Origin: Roseateles sp.
GTDB taxonomy: Bacteria; Pseudomonadota; Gammaproteobacteria; Burkholderiales; Burkholderiaceae_C
Assembly (NCBI GenBank): GCA_015657635.1
Contig: JACDQM010000030.1
Span: 1 to 64,000, forward strand
Direction: 5' to 3'
DNA: 64,000 nt
Shown here: positions 8,534-20,000 of the stretch, one piece after another
Layout: each line of letters starts with the position of its first letter
Numbering within the stretch: the first letter of the stretch is position 1
Notes under the pieces: generated by a model
Databases searched by the model: none
The model's input: only the letters and a program-made list of their open reading frames with translations
What the model was told of the DNA's origin: nothing
Made by a program: the position numbers and the translations under genes

Positions 8534-10471
8534 ATGGCCAAGGACTTCGCCTCGATGGAGGACAGCAACCGCTCCTCCAACCCCAGCATCCATGACATCA
8601 GCGAGCCCAGCCGCCGCACTTTCTTGCGCGGCTCGGCGGCTGCAGCGTTCCTGGCGCCCTTGAGCGGGCTGACCGCATTGACGGCCCTGGGTGGCTGCGC
8701 GAGCAGCGGCGGTGCCAGCACGGCGTCGGGCAGCCGCCCCTTGCTGGGCTTCAGCAGCATTCCCATCAGCACTGCCGACACGGTCACCGTGCCGCCTGGC
8801 TATGTGAGCCAGGTGATCGCGCCCTGGGGCGATCCGGTCGGCCTGTCCGGCGAGACGCCGGCCTTCAAGCCCGACGGCAGCAACAGTGCCGCCGAGCAGC
8901 TGGCGCAGTTCGGCATGCACCATGACGGCATCCACTATTTCGCGATCGAAGGCTCCAAGAGCGGCCTGCTGGTGATGAACCACGAGTATGTGGACGATGG
9001 CCTGCTGCACCGCGACGGCCTGGCGCAATGGTCGGCCGAGAAGGTGCGCAAGGCGCAGGCCGCGCATGGTGTCAGCGTCTGCGAGGTGGCCGAGAAGGAC
9101 GGGCGCTGGCAGGTGGTGCTGCCCTCGCCCTGGGCGCGCCGCTTCACCGCCAGCACGCCGATGGCCGTCAGCGGCCCGGCCGCCGGTCATGCGCTGATGA
9201 AGACCGCTGCCGACCCGAGCGGCCGCCGCGTGCTGGGCACGCTCAACAACTGCGGCAGCGGCATCACGCCCTGGGGTACCTACCTCACCTGTGAAGAGAA
9301 CTTCATCAACTACTTCAACGGCCCCGACACCCCCAGCGCCCATGAGACCCGCTGGGGCCTGCGCAAGGGCAACCCGTCGGGCAACCGCTGGCATGCGCAT
9401 GACGAGCGCTTTGACGCCAGCAAGCACCCGAACGAGCCGCACCGCTTCGGCTGGGTGGTCGAGATCGACCCGATGAACCCCAGCAGCACGCCCGTCAAGC
9501 GCACCGCGCTGGGCCGCGCCGCTCACGAAGGCGCCACCGTGGCGCTGACGCGCGATCGCCGCGCGGTGGTCTATATGGGCGAGGACGCGCGCTTCGAATA
9601 CATCTACAAATTCGTCAGCCGCGATGCGGTGAAGCCCGGTGGTGCCGCCGCCAACCGCGAGCTGCTGGACCACGGCACGCTCTACGTGGCGCGCTTCGAC
9701 GCCGATGGCCGCGGCCGCTGGCTGCCGCTGGTGCATGGCCAAGGGCCGCTCAACGCCGCCAACGGCTTTGCCGACCAGGGCGAGCTGGTGGTCAAGTTGC
9801 GCCAGGCCAGCGACTTGCTGGGCGGCACCAAGATGGACCGTCCCGAGTGGATTGCCGTTGACCTGCAAGGCTGGGTCTACTGCACGCTGACCAACAACAG
9901 CAACCGCGGCGGCAAGGACCAGCCGGGCGTGGACGCAGCCAACCCGCGCGCCAACAACAGCCAGGGTCACATCATCCGCTGGAAGGAAGACGGCGACCAC
10001 GACGGGCTGGCCTTCCAGTGGAACCACTTCGTGCTGGCGGGCGACCCTTTCAACGAGCGAGCCGAGGCCAAGGGCAATGTCAAGGGCGACACCTTCGCCT
10101 GCCCGGACGGCCTGTGGGTCGATGGCCGCGGCGTGCTGTGGATCCAGACCGATATGTCCACCTCGGCGATGGGCAAGGGCGAGTTGGCGGTGATGGGCCA
10201 GAACCAGATGCTGGCCGCCGATCCGCAGACCGGCGAGGTGCGGCGCTTCCTGACCGGCCCGGTCGGCTGCGAGGTCACCGGCGCCACGATGACGCCCGAC
10301 GGCCGCAGCATGTTCATCAACATCCAGCACCCGGGCGAGAGCCCCAGCGAGCGCAGCGACCCGGCTCAACCGGACCGCTTCTCCAACTGGCCCGACAAGC
10401 GCCCCGGCGCCCGCCCGCGCTCGGCCACCGTGGTGATCCGCAGGGCGGACGGCGGCCTGGTCGGGACCTGA
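8534..10471 (+). CDS. phoX: PhoX-family alkaline phosphatase (Tat-exported)
   Basis: A 645-residue metallophosphatase of the PhoX/DUF839 family, which releases phosphate from organic esters outside the cytoplasm using Ca and Fe. A twin-arginine signal (SRRTFLRG, Arg27-Arg28) is followed by a hydrophobic stretch. Family blocks include MNHEYVDDG, TYLTCEENF, HRFGWVVEIDP, EDARFEYIYKFVS and DRPEWIAVD. The frame could also start at ATG 8555 (MEDSNRSS) with little effect on the signal; the longer upstream TTG at 8471 lies inside the Pho box and is not credible. A Pho box just upstream indicates PhoB control. It is divergent from the membrane sensor gene. Confidence 0.9.
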   Translation: MAKDFASMEDSNRSSNPSIHDISEPSRRTFLRGSAAAAFLAPLSGLTALTALGGCASSGGASTASGSRPLLGFSSIPISTADTVTVPPGYVSQVIAPWGDPVGLSGETPAFKPDGSNSAAEQLAQFGMHHDGIHYFAIEGSKSGLLVMNHEYVDDGLLHRDGLAQWSAEKVRKAQAAHGVSVCEVAEKDGRWQVVLPSPWARRFTASTPMAVSGPAAGHALMKTAADPSGRRVLGTLNNCGSGITPWGTYLTCEENFINYFNGPDTPSAHETRWGLRKGNPSGNRWHAHDERFDASKHPNEPHRFGWVVEIDPMNPSSTPVKRTALGRAAHEGATVALTRDRRAVVYMGEDARFEYIYKFVSRDAVKPGGAAANRELLDHGTLYVARFDADGRGRWLPLVHGQGPLNAANGFADQGELVVKLRQASDLLGGTKMDRPEWIAVDLQGWVYCTLTNNSNRGGKDQPGVDAANPRANNSQGHIIRWKEDGDHDGLAFQWNHFVLAGDPFNERAEAKGNVKGDTFACPDGLWVDGRGVLWIQTDMSTSAMGKGELAVMGQNQMLAADPQTGEVRRFLTGPVGCEVTGATMTPDGRSMFINIQHPGESPSERSDPAQPDRFSNWPDKRPGARPRSATVVIRRADGGLVGT

Positions 10472-10812
10472 TGGCAAGGCGCGCAGACAAGGCAGGCGCC
10501 GCGCCGCGCCGGGCCGGTCATCCGTCCAGAGCCGCCTGAGCCTCAAAGCCCCGCAAGGCCCCCAAGAGGGCGTCTGGCCGCTCATCTGAGCTGTTCGTAG
10601 AATCGCCTGCGCTCCGGCCACGGCCGGTCGCAGGTGGTGGAGAAAACGAACGAGGGCGGGGTGGGGCGATGATGGAAACGGGACCTTTCGGCAAACAGCC
10701 GCTCTTGCGGGTGTTGTTGTGCCTGCTGGCGGCTGCGCTGAGCGGCTCTCGCTTCGCCACCACCCGAGCCGCGCTGCAGGGGCGATTCGAGACGCCTAAG
10801 GCTGCTTGAGCC
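10472..10812. other. Intergenic region phoX to ABC exporter, with one possible small ORF
   Basis: 341 bases with no conserved gene recognised. There is no clear terminator for phoX. The only coding candidate is the 46-residue frame listed separately at 10669-10809. Confidence 0.5.
10669..10809 (+). CDS. Possible small hydrophobic peptide (46 aa)
   Basis: An ATG frame of 46 residues that ends 3 bases before the ATG of the ABC ATPase gene. It has a basic N-terminus, then LLRVLLCLLAAALSG, which would suit a single membrane helix or a signal peptide, and a basic tail. The upstream purine-rich run GGGCGGGGTGGGGCG is only a poor ribosome-binding site. The tight spacing to the ABC operon argues for translation; the absence of a recognised family argues against. 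It may be a spurious frame in high-GC DNA. Confidence 0.3.
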   Translation: MMETGPFGKQPLLRVLLCLLAAALSGSRFATTRAALQGRFETPKAA

Positions 10813-11543
<731 letters not shown>

Positions 11544-11547
<4 letters not shown>

Positions 11548-13067
11548 GCGCGGGCTGGCTGGGCCGGCCGGGATCGATGCCCTGGCTGATTCGCCATGAG
11601 TTGCGCCTGGCCTGGCGCGGCATGGGTGGCAAAGGCATCACCTTGCTGGTCGTGCTCGGCTTGCTGCTGACCCTGCCCCTGCACTATGGCGCTTATCGCG
11701 TGCTGGTCGATTTGCCCGGCGGCAAGCTGCCCGACTGGGCGGTGTTTGGTGTCGGAGCGCTGCTCTGGGTGTGCATCAGCCTGATGCTGTCGCAGGCCGT
11801 GCTGATGTCGGTCACCGCGCTGTTCGACCGCGGTGACCTGGACCTGCTGCTGGCCTCGCCGCTGCCGACGCGTCAGGTCTTTATGGCGCGCGCGCTCGGC
11901 ATTGCGGTGAGCGTGGTCGGCCTCTACCTCTTTCTGCTGGTGCCGGTGGCTCATATCGGCCTGTTCACGGGCCATGTGTCGCTGCTGGCCATCTACCCGA
12001 CCTTGCTGGCCCTGTCTCTGGGTGTGAGCGCCTTGGGGCTTTGGCTGACCTTGCTGCTGGTGCGCTGGCTGGGCGCCCGGCGGGCCCGCACGGTGGCCCA
12101 GCTCTTGGGCAGCCTGGTCGGCGCCGCGCTTTTTCTGGCAAGCCAGGTGCCCACTCTGCTGGATCAATCCAGCCAGCAGCTATGGCTGGCCCGCTTGGCA
12201 GGCTGGATGGCGCCAGGCGGCGTGCTTTCGGCCGAGAGCCCGGCCTGGTATCCGGCCCGGGCCCTGACGGGCGAGGGGCTGCCGCTGCTGCTGACGGTGC
12301 TGGTGGGCGCAGGCGCGTTCTGGCTGGTGGTGGGCTTGGCCCATCGAAGCTTTCTGGCCGGCACGCAGGAGTCGGTTGCCGGCAGCGCCCGACGCGGGCT
12401 GCCCGTGCGGCCGGCCGGCAGCGTGCGCTTTGGCACCGGCCTGCTTCGCGTCACGCTGCGCAAGGAGTGGCGGCTGATCCTGCGTGACCCGCAGCTGATC
12501 GCCCAGACCCTGCTGCAGCTGCTCTACCTGCTGCCGCTGCTCTTCATCGCGCTGCGCGACGGTGGCCGCATGCCGATGCTGCTGGTGCCGGCCTTGGTCT
12601 GGCTCGCCACGACGCTGGCGGCCAAGCTGGCCTGGATCACGGTCGCGGCGGAAGATGCCCCCGACTTGCTGGGCGGCGCGCCAGTGGCCTTGAAAAAACT
12701 ACGGGGGCTCAAGCTGTTGGCAGCCTTGCTCCCGGTGTGGCTGCTGCTGTTGCTGCCCTCGCTGATGCTGGCGGTGCAGCAGGGCCCTCGCCATGCGCTG
12801 GTCTTGGCGCTCTGTGGGCTTGGCAGCACCTTGACGGTTGGCGCCGGCCAAATCGCCTATCCGCGCCAAGCCAAGCGCAGCGAGATGAAGACCCGCATGA
12901 AGGGCAGTCCGGCGCTCGGTCTGCTGGAGCTGCTGGCAGCCATCAGCTGGGCCGGCCTGTCTTACTGCCTGCTGGCTGCCGCGTCTTACCTGGCTTGGCC
13001 TCTGGCCGGCATTGCGGTGAGCTTGGGCATCAATGCCTGGCTGGGCCGGGCGCGGCGCGAGCGGTAG
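11544..13067 (+). CDS. ABC transporter permease (ABC-2-like exporter subunit)
   Basis: A 507-residue multipass membrane protein, probably with about a dozen helices in two halves. The halves are separated by a hydrophilic stretch containing GTQESVAGSARRG and the motif RKEWRLILRDPQLIAQ. The N-terminal cytoplasmic part has DRGDLDLLLASPLPTRQVFMAR, where the LLASP-PT element is characteristic of ABC-2 type exporter permeases. It overlaps the ATPase gene by 4 bases, giving a complete two-gene exporter. ATG 11577 (MPWLIRHELRLAW) is an alternative start with a more natural N-terminus, but the ATGA overlap favours 11544. The exported compound is unknown. Confidence 0.82.
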
Positions 13068-13269
13068 CGGTCGCAGCAGTCGCAGCAGCAGCCCTTTGAC
13101 TTCCGGGCGGCTCGGGCTTGCAGCCCTTGGCTCAAGAGCGAGCCCAGGCGCAGCGGTCGTGCATCAAGGCAGCCTGCACCGAAGAGCCTGCGCTCTGTCG
13201 CACAGGTGGCGCAGCCGGGCCGCGCGCCGGGCAGCATCGCGGCACCTGAACTCTTTGCTGCTTCTTCCC

Positions 13270-14079
13270 ATGAATCTGCTTGTCCGTTTCACCCTGCTTG
13301 GCCTGACGGCCTTGAGCCTGACTGGCCCCGCACGCGCCGCCGAGCCTGCACCGGTGCTTCTGCTGGGGAGCTTTCATTTCGACAACCCCGGCCTGGACGC
13401 GGTGAAGTTCCAAGCCATCGATGTACTTCAGCCCGCGCCGCAGCGCTATCTGCAGGGCCTGGCGCAGCGCTTGGCGGACTTCAAGCCTACGCGGGTGATG
13501 CTGGAGTATCCGGAGTCCGCCGACGAGGCCGTCAACCAGCGCTACCGAAACCACCTGGCCGGTCGGCACAGCCTGGGGCTGAATGAGGTCGAGCAAATCG
13601 GCTTTCGTGTCGCGCAGCGCGCCGGCCTGGCGCGCGTGCACAGCGTCGATGAGCAGGTGCCCTCGGATGCCTACGAGGCCTTGTTCGCAAACCTGCCCAA
13701 GCGTGACCCGCGCCTCTGGGCGGGTCTGATGGCCAAGGTGCAGGAGCTCTCGGCGCGCATGCAGCAGGCGCACAGCAGCCAGAGCCTGGGGCAGTTGCTG
13801 CGCGAGGCGAACAGTCCCGAGGCTGACCGTGAGAACAAGAGCCTCTACATGCGCTTCAACAGCGCCGGCGCCGCGCAGCGCGAGTACCTGGGGGCCGACT
13901 CTGCGGCTGCTTGGTGGCAGCGCAATCTGCGCATGTACGCGCGCATCCAGGCGCAGGCGCAGCCAGGCGAGCGCGTGCTGGTGATCGCGGGCTCCGGCCA
14001 CACGGCCATCCTGCGCGATCTGCTGCGCAGTGACGCTGAGCGCGTCGAGGAACCGGTGCAGCAGTACCTGAAGGACTGA
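13270..14079 (+). CDS. DUF5694 family exported protein
   Basis: A 269-residue protein with a cleavable signal peptide (MNLLVRFTLLGLTALSLTG, cleavage after PARAAE). The body starts PVLLLGSFHFDNPGLD, contains VMLEYP and ends with VLVIAGSGHTAILRDLL. The GSFHF...E...GSGH layout resembles the TraB/PrgY/GumN-like hydrolase group and matches the uncharacterised DUF5694 family as I know it; its conserved His and Glu residues suggest a metal-dependent activity. An upstream extension to 13033 is open but lacks a signal-peptide character, so ATG 13270 was chosen. It stands alone between the ABC exporter and the convergent DUF1501 gene. Function unproven. Confidence 0.75.
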   Translation: MNLLVRFTLLGLTALSLTGPARAAEPAPVLLLGSFHFDNPGLDAVKFQAIDVLQPAPQRYLQGLAQRLADFKPTRVMLEYPESADEAVNQRYRNHLAGRHSLGLNEVEQIGFRVAQRAGLARVHSVDEQVPSDAYEALFANLPKRDPRLWAGLMAKVQELSARMQQAHSSQSLGQLLREANSPEADRENKSLYMRFNSAGAAQREYLGADSAAAWWQRNLRMYARIQAQAQPGERVLVIAGSGHTAILRDLLRSDAERVEEPVQQYLKD

Positions 14080-14110
14080 GTGCTGAAGAAAGATCCGGGC
14101 TGGCGCGTGC

Positions 14111-15344
14111 TTACAGCAGCCCCAGCTCGCGCGCCTTGACGCCACCGGGAAAGACACGCGCCAGCGCTTCGGTGGAGAGGCCGAACTGGCGCTGCCAGAG
14201 ACCAGCCATCAGCGCGCGGTAGTCGTTGAGCACCGGAAAGTCGCGGCCCTGGTGCAGCGTCTGCGCCTTGACTTGCACCTGCTCGCCCACCACGCCGGCG
14301 CGGGCCAGGCCGCCGCCCAGCAGCCAGTAGCAGCTGCCATGGCCGTGATCGGTGCCGCGGTTGCCGTTCTCGCGGAAGGTGCGGCCGAATTCGCTGATCA
14401 CCAGCACGGTGGTCTGGGCCCAGCGCTGCGGGCCCAGCTCGTCGGCAAAGCCGGCCAGGCCACGGCCCAGCTCTTCGAAACGCGTGGCCAGCAAGCCGCT
14501 GGCGCCGCCCTGGCCGACATGGGTATCCCAGCCGCCGATGTCGACGAAGCCGAGCTGGAAGCGGCCGCGCATCAGGCGCGCAATGCGGCGCGCCTCCAGC
14601 TCGAAGCCCTTGGCGTCGATCAGCGGGCTGCGGCTGGCCGGGTCCATGCCCTGGCGCAGGCGCGCGGGGTCGAGTTCGCGCGCCACTTCCTCGCGCAGCG
14701 CAAAGCCTTCCTGCACCTGGGGCGCCAGCGCCTGCTCGCGGTACATGCGCGTGAGCAGCTCGCGCGACTTGGCGTCCACCGCAGGGCGCGGGCCCTCGCG
14801 CAGCGCCTGGTTGCCGATCTTGGCGCTGCCGCGAAAGGCCACCGGCAGCTGGTCGGTGAAGGAGATCGCCTGCGCGGCGCCCAGCTCCTGCGCCAGGCGG
14901 TTCATGAAGCCGCTGCTGAAGTCGCGGCTGCCGGCCAGCGGCTGGCCGAACTCGATGCTGTCCTGGGTCTCGAAATGGCTGCGGCTCAGGTCTTCGCCGA
15001 GCCGGCGAAGGGGATGAAGGCCGCCTGGCCCGCCTGCAGCATCGGGTAGATCGATTCGCGCAGCGCCGGGTGCAAGGCCCACTCAGCGTCCAGCGGCAGG
15101 CTGCGTCGGCACCACTGCCGGGCCGGGCGATGGCGATGCGTGGCCGCTGCTCGTAATAGAAGGGGCTGGCATGCGGCACCAGCAGGTTCGTGGCGTCATA
15201 GCCGCCGCGCAGGAAGACCAGCAGGAAGCGCGGCGCGGTGGGCGCTTCATCCGCCGCGGCATACAGCCGCGTGGCGCTGCTGCCGAGCGTGGCGCCCAGC
15301 GCGCTGGCCAGCAGCAGCTGGCGTCGATTCAGTGGCATGGTCAT
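14111..15344 (-). pseudogene. DUF1501 exported protein, two frameshifts
   Basis: About 410 residues of a DUF1501 protein split over three frames. The N-terminus has a Tat-like leader (NRRQLLLASALGATLG) and the family start FLLVFLRGGYDATNLLVPH. The middle piece SLPLDAEWALHPALRE...AAFIPFAGS lies in a second frame (change near 15100). The remainder, from EDLSRSHFETQD through GGWDTH, VISEFGRTFRENGN and TDHGHGS to the C-terminus, lies in a third (change near 15000). Both changes are explained by one missing base each. The family is related to sulfatase/alkaline-phosphatase folds, is exported, and nearly always pairs with DUF1800, which precedes it here by 13 bp. Probably an intact gene with base errors. 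Confidence 0.72.
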
Positions 15345-15357
15345 CGGGCTCCTGTCC

Positions 15358-16950
15358 TCAGCGCAGCATGAATTCGGGCGCGCTCAGCAGCAGCGCGTTC
15401 CAATCGGTGCCAGGTCTTGCCTGGGCCAGGGCCTCGCGGCTGTTGGCGCTCAGTCTGGCCTGCAGATGCTGCTGGAACAGCACACCGTCCAGCGCCGGTT
15501 TGGGCGTGCTGCCCGGCGCCGGGGCCTTGCCGCCTTCGGGAGTGAAGAGCACGGGCAGTCCTTGGCCCGCGCCCAGGGTGCGCGCCAGCTCGAAGCGCGT
15601 GCTCAGCTGACCGGCGCTGTTCCAGGCTTCGGCCGCCATCGGGTAGCCGTCGGGCGTGACCTTGTCGTACAAGCCCTCGCCCAGGCGCCGCAGCCAGGCC
15701 TGGATCGGCGCGCTGTTGACGATCACCGGGCCGCCTGCCGCCGGCAGCGGATAGGCCGCGCGCAGGCCGGACAGCAGGTAGTGCTGCGGGTCCTTGAACT
15801 GGCGCGGCGCCTGTGCGAACTCGGGCGACAGCAGTAGCGGGCGCAGCGTGGCGGCGATGTCGCCGCGGCTGGTGCTGAAGGCTTCGGCCATGCGCTGCTG
15901 CAGTGCGGGCGGCGCCTCGCCCAGCAGGTAGTTCGAGAGCTTGCGCGCGATGAAGCGCGCGGTGGACGGATGCGCCACCAGCAGGTCCAGCACCTCGTCC
16001 AGCTCCTCGGCGCCGCGGCCCTTGATGCGATGGCCCAGCACGGTCTTGTCGCCGAAGTCGTGGCGCGCCGGGTTGAACTCGAACAGGCCTTCGCGGCGGT
16101 AGAGCGCCTCATGCTCGGGCTTGAGCTTGGGCCGGCCGGGCTCGATGCGCACGCCGAAGCCGGTCAGCACGCGCGCCAGCTCCTGCACGTCCTGCTGCGT
16201 GTAGCCACCGTCCACACCCAGCGTGTGCAGCTCCAGCAGTTCGCGGGCGTAGTTCTCGTTGGGCTTGCCGGCGCTGTTCTGGTCGTTGTCCAGGTAGCGC
16301 TGCATCGCCGGGTGGCGCGCCACCGCGCCCAGCATTTGGCGGAAGGAGCCCAGCGCCTGTGGCCGCAGCGCGCTTTCCTCGTAGTCGGCCAGCAGCGCGC
16401 GCAGCTCGCGCTTGTACTGGTGCACATTGAAGTGGTTGAACCAGAACCAGGCGAGGTTCTCCTGCAACTGCTGCTCGCTGTAGATCTGGCGTAGCAGCTG
16501 GCGGTGGCCGGCCTCGCGGGCCAGGCGGTTCAACTCGTTCTGGTAGGCCTGGCGCGCTGCCCGACGCTCTTCCTCGGTGGGCGGTTTGTCCTGGTCACGG
16601 CGCAGCTGCTCGATCTTCTGGACCAGCGTCAGCGCGTCGCTCTGCTGGATGCTCAAGGCGTCGATTTGCGCCTGCGCGGCTGGCAGCAGCGGCCGGCGCG
16701 GGTCGGCGCGCAGCTGGCGCTCCACATACGCGCCCCAGCCCTGTCGCTGGGCTTCATCCAGCTGCGCCGCGGTGGCGCCCCAGCCGATGCGGTTGACGGC
16801 GTGGAACAGCGCGCCGGGCGCCTCGAATTCTGGCGGCGCCTTCGGGCTGCCGGCGCAGCCGGCCAGCACCAGCAGGGTGCCGGCCAGGGCGGTGTGCAGC
16901 CACAGCCGCCGAGGCTGGCCGGACGAAAGAGGCAGAGCGGGCTTGAGCAT
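15358..16950 (-). CDS. DUF1800 lipoprotein, partner of DUF1501
   Basis: A 530-residue DUF1800-family protein with a lipoprotein leader (LAGTLLVLAGCAG, lipobox LAGC near residue 32). Typical blocks are HAVNRIGWGAT at the start of the domain, LAWFWFNHFNV, DNDQNSAGKPNENYARELLELHTLGVD (only part quoted here as NENYARELLELHTLG), GYTQQDVQELARVLTG, and FIARKLSNYLLG. The conserved Arg-Glu-Leu-Leu-Glu-Leu-His segment is the family's hallmark. Function is unknown; the pair DUF1800-DUF1501 is widespread in proteobacteria as a secreted unit, in the order seen here. Confidence 0.88.
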   Translation of the reverse strand: MLKPALPLSSGQPRRLWLHTALAGTLLVLAGCAGSPKAPPEFEAPGALFHAVNRIGWGATAAQLDEAQRQGWGAYVERQLRADPRRPLLPAAQAQIDALSIQQSDALTLVQKIEQLRRDQDKPPTEEERRAARQAYQNELNRLAREAGHRQLLRQIYSEQQLQENLAWFWFNHFNVHQYKRELRALLADYEESALRPQALGSFRQMLGAVARHPAMQRYLDNDQNSAGKPNENYARELLELHTLGVDGGYTQQDVQELARVLTGFGVRIEPGRPKLKPEHEALYRREGLFEFNPARHDFGDKTVLGHRIKGRGAEELDEVLDLLVAHPSTARFIARKLSNYLLGEAPPALQQRMAEAFSTSRGDIAATLRPLLLSPEFAQAPRQFKDPQHYLLSGLRAAYPLPAAGGPVIVNSAPIQAWLRRLGEGLYDKVTPDGYPMAAEAWNSAGQLSTRFELARTLGAGQGLPVLFTPEGGKAPAPGSTPKPALDGVLFQQHLQARLSANSREALAQARPGTDWNALLLSAPEFMLR

Positions 16951-17037
16951 CGCGCGAGCATGCCAAGCCCGGGGCGGGCTTGTCCACTGACTTTTTGTCA
17001 GCCCCTCATGCCGGGCAACACCTGGCCCTCTGTGCTT

Positions 17038-20000
17038 TCAGAGTTCGGCGACGCTTTTGATGCGCGTGGGCGGTGCCACCGTCTGGACTGCGGCTGCGGC
17101 CGCGCGACCGTGGAAGCGATCCAGCAGCTCCTGCCACTGCGCGCGCACCGTCACCACATTGGCCAGCTTCACATGGCCGTAGCCGCGGATCTTCTCGGGC
17201 AGGCGGGCGAGTTGCACGGCGAGGTCCAGCTTGTCAGCGCTCAGGTGCGCCAACAGTTCGTCGACCAGCGCCTCGTAATCGGCGATCAGTTGGCGCTCCA
17301 TGCGTCGCTCCTCGGTCTTGCCGAAGATGTCCAGCATGCTGCCGCGCAGGCCCTTGAAGCGGGCCAAGGCCTTCAGCGCCTTGAAGGTCCATGAGCCCAT
17401 CTCGATCTTCTTCACGCGGCCGTCGGCGCCGGGCTTGGCCAGCAGCGGCGGGGCCATGTGGAAGGACAGGGACTCCCAGTTCTCGAACTGCGCCTTCAGC
17501 GCGGCTTCGAATTTGCCATCGGTGTAGAGGCGGGCCACTTCCCACTCGTCCTTGATGGCCAGCAGCTTGGCGTAGTAGCGCGCCACGGCCTTGGTCAGGC
17601 GCTCGGCCTTGCCGGCTTCGCCCAGCTGCGCTTCGGCGGCGCGCACGCGCTCGACCAACTTCAGATAACGCTGCGCATAGGCGGCGTCCTGGTAGTCGGT
17701 CAGCAGGGCCACGCGGCGCGCGATCAGGCCTTCGGGGCCGTCGAGGCGGTCGAAGTTGGGCAGGAACTTGACGGCCTGCACTTCGTTGCCCGCCAGGCGT
17801 CGGAGCGCTTCGGGCGCGGCGATCGCCAGCCGGCCCAGCGCGAAGGCGGTCTTGTTGCCTTCCACCGCCACGCCGTTGAGCTCGATCGCGCGCATCAGCG
17901 AGGCCTCGCTCAGCGGCACCAGGCCACGCTGCCAGCAGGCACCCAGCATTACGATATTGCTAGGCATCGCATCGCCCATCAGATCGTTGGCGATGGTCTG
18001 CGCGTCGATGGTCGACAGCAAGGCCGTATCTCCACCGACGGCATGCTGCATCTTGGCTAGCAGCGAAGGCGCTTGCAGGCTGGCATCAGGGTTGCGCACA
18101 AAGGCGGCGGTGGGCAGCTCATGCGTGTTGGCCAGGATCACCGTGCGGCCGGGCTTGACCGTGCCCAGCGCATCCGGGCTGGCACCGACCACCATATCGC
18201 AGGCCAGCAGCACATCAGCCTGTTGCGTGTCGATGCGCACCTGGTTGAGCAGGTCCTGCGTCGGCGCCAAGCGCACGAAGGACAACACCGAGCCGCCTTT
18301 CTGCGCAAAGCCCATGAAGTCCAGCACCGAGGCCTGCTTGCCTTCCAGATGCGCGGCCATCGCGACCAGCGCGCCCACCGTCACCACGCCGGTGCCGCCC
18401 ACGCCGGTGACCAGCAGGTCGAAGGGCCCCGTCCAGTGCCAGGCGGCAGGCGCTGAGATGGCGGCGATCTCGCGTGCCAGGTCTTGCTGCGTGAAGCCCG
18501 AGCCCACCTTCTTCTTCAGCTGGGCGCCATGCACCGAGACGAAGCTGGGGCAGAAGCCATTGACGCAGGAGAAGTCCTTGTTGCAGCTGCTCTGCTCGAT
18601 GGCGCGCTTGCGGCCCAGATCGGTCTCCACCGGCACGACGGACAGGCAGTTGCTGGCCTGGCCGCAGTCGCCGCAACCTTCGCAGACTTGCTCGTTGATG
18701 AAGATGCGCTTGGGCGGGTCAACGAACTCCTTCTTCTTGCGGCGGCGGCGCTTCTCGGCGGCGCAGGTCTGGTCGTAGATCAGCACCGTCACGCCCTCGA
18801 TCTCACGCAGCTCGCGCTGCACCGCATCCAGCTCGCTGCGGTCGTGGAAGGTGGTGTGAGCGGGGAACAGGCCGTGGTGGTCGGCGTACTTGCCGATCTC
18901 ATCCGAGACCACGCACAGGCGCTTGACGCCTTCGGCCTCCACCTGGCGCGCGATCTGCGGCACACTGGTCTGGCCGTCCACCGGCTGGCCGCCGGTCATC
19001 GCCACCGCGTCGTTGTAGAGGATCTTGTAGGTGATGTTGGCCTTGGCCGCGATCGCCTGGCGGATGGCCAGGTAACCAGAGTGGTAGTAGGTGCCGTCGC
19101 CCAGGTTCTGGAACACATGCTTCTCGGTGGTGAAGCGGCTGTGCGCGGCCCAGTCCACGCCCTCGGCGCCCATCTGGATCAGGCCCGAGGTGCCGCGCTC
19201 CATCCAGCTGGCCATGAAGTGGCAGCCGATGCCGGCGAGAGCCCGGGAGCCCTCGGGCAGCTTGGTGCTGGTGTTGTGCGGGCAGCCCGAGCAGAAATAG
19301 GGCTGGCGGCGCACGCCGTCGGCCGCGTTGGACAGCAGGCAGGGGGTGAGGAAGTCCACCACCAGATGGCGGCGGTCCAGCGCAGGGTTCAGGCGTGCCA
19401 GCCAGTCGGCCACCGTGTTCATGATGCGGCTGGGGCGCAACTCGCCCAATGCGCTCAAGACCTGACCCCCATGCTCGTCGGTCTTGCCGACCACGCGTGG
19501 GCGCTGGGCGTCGGGCAGGTGGTAGAGCAGTTCCTTGATCTGGCGCTCGACCACCGGCGCCTTCTCCTCGATCACCAGCATGTCGCTCAGGCCCTGGGCG
19601 AACTCGCGGATGCGGGTGGACTCGAGCGGGAACACCAGGCCTACCTTGTAGACGCGCACGCCGGCGGCGGCCAGCGCGTTGGGGTCCAGGTCCAGGCGAC
19701 GCAGCACTTCCATGAAGTCGTAATGCGCCTTGCCGACCGTCACGATGCCCAAGCTGGCGCGCGGGCTGACGACGATGTGCTTGTCGATGCTGTTGAGCTT
19801 GGCGAAGGCCTTGACCGCGTTCAGCTTGTGTTCCAGCCGCGTCTCCAGCTCCAGCGAGGGCAGGTCCACCGCGCGGATGTGCAGATCGACCGGCGGCTGG
19901 TGATCGACCGGCAGCTGGAAGTCCAGCGGCACCGCATCCAGGTCCACCGTCATGCCCGACTCGACCACTTCCGAGATCGCCTTGAAGCCGACCCAGGTGG

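Noticed and set aside
8477-10621. 714-codon minus-strand open frame opposite phoX
   Set aside because: Shadow of phoX; no motif, and phoX has signal peptide, family blocks and a Pho box.
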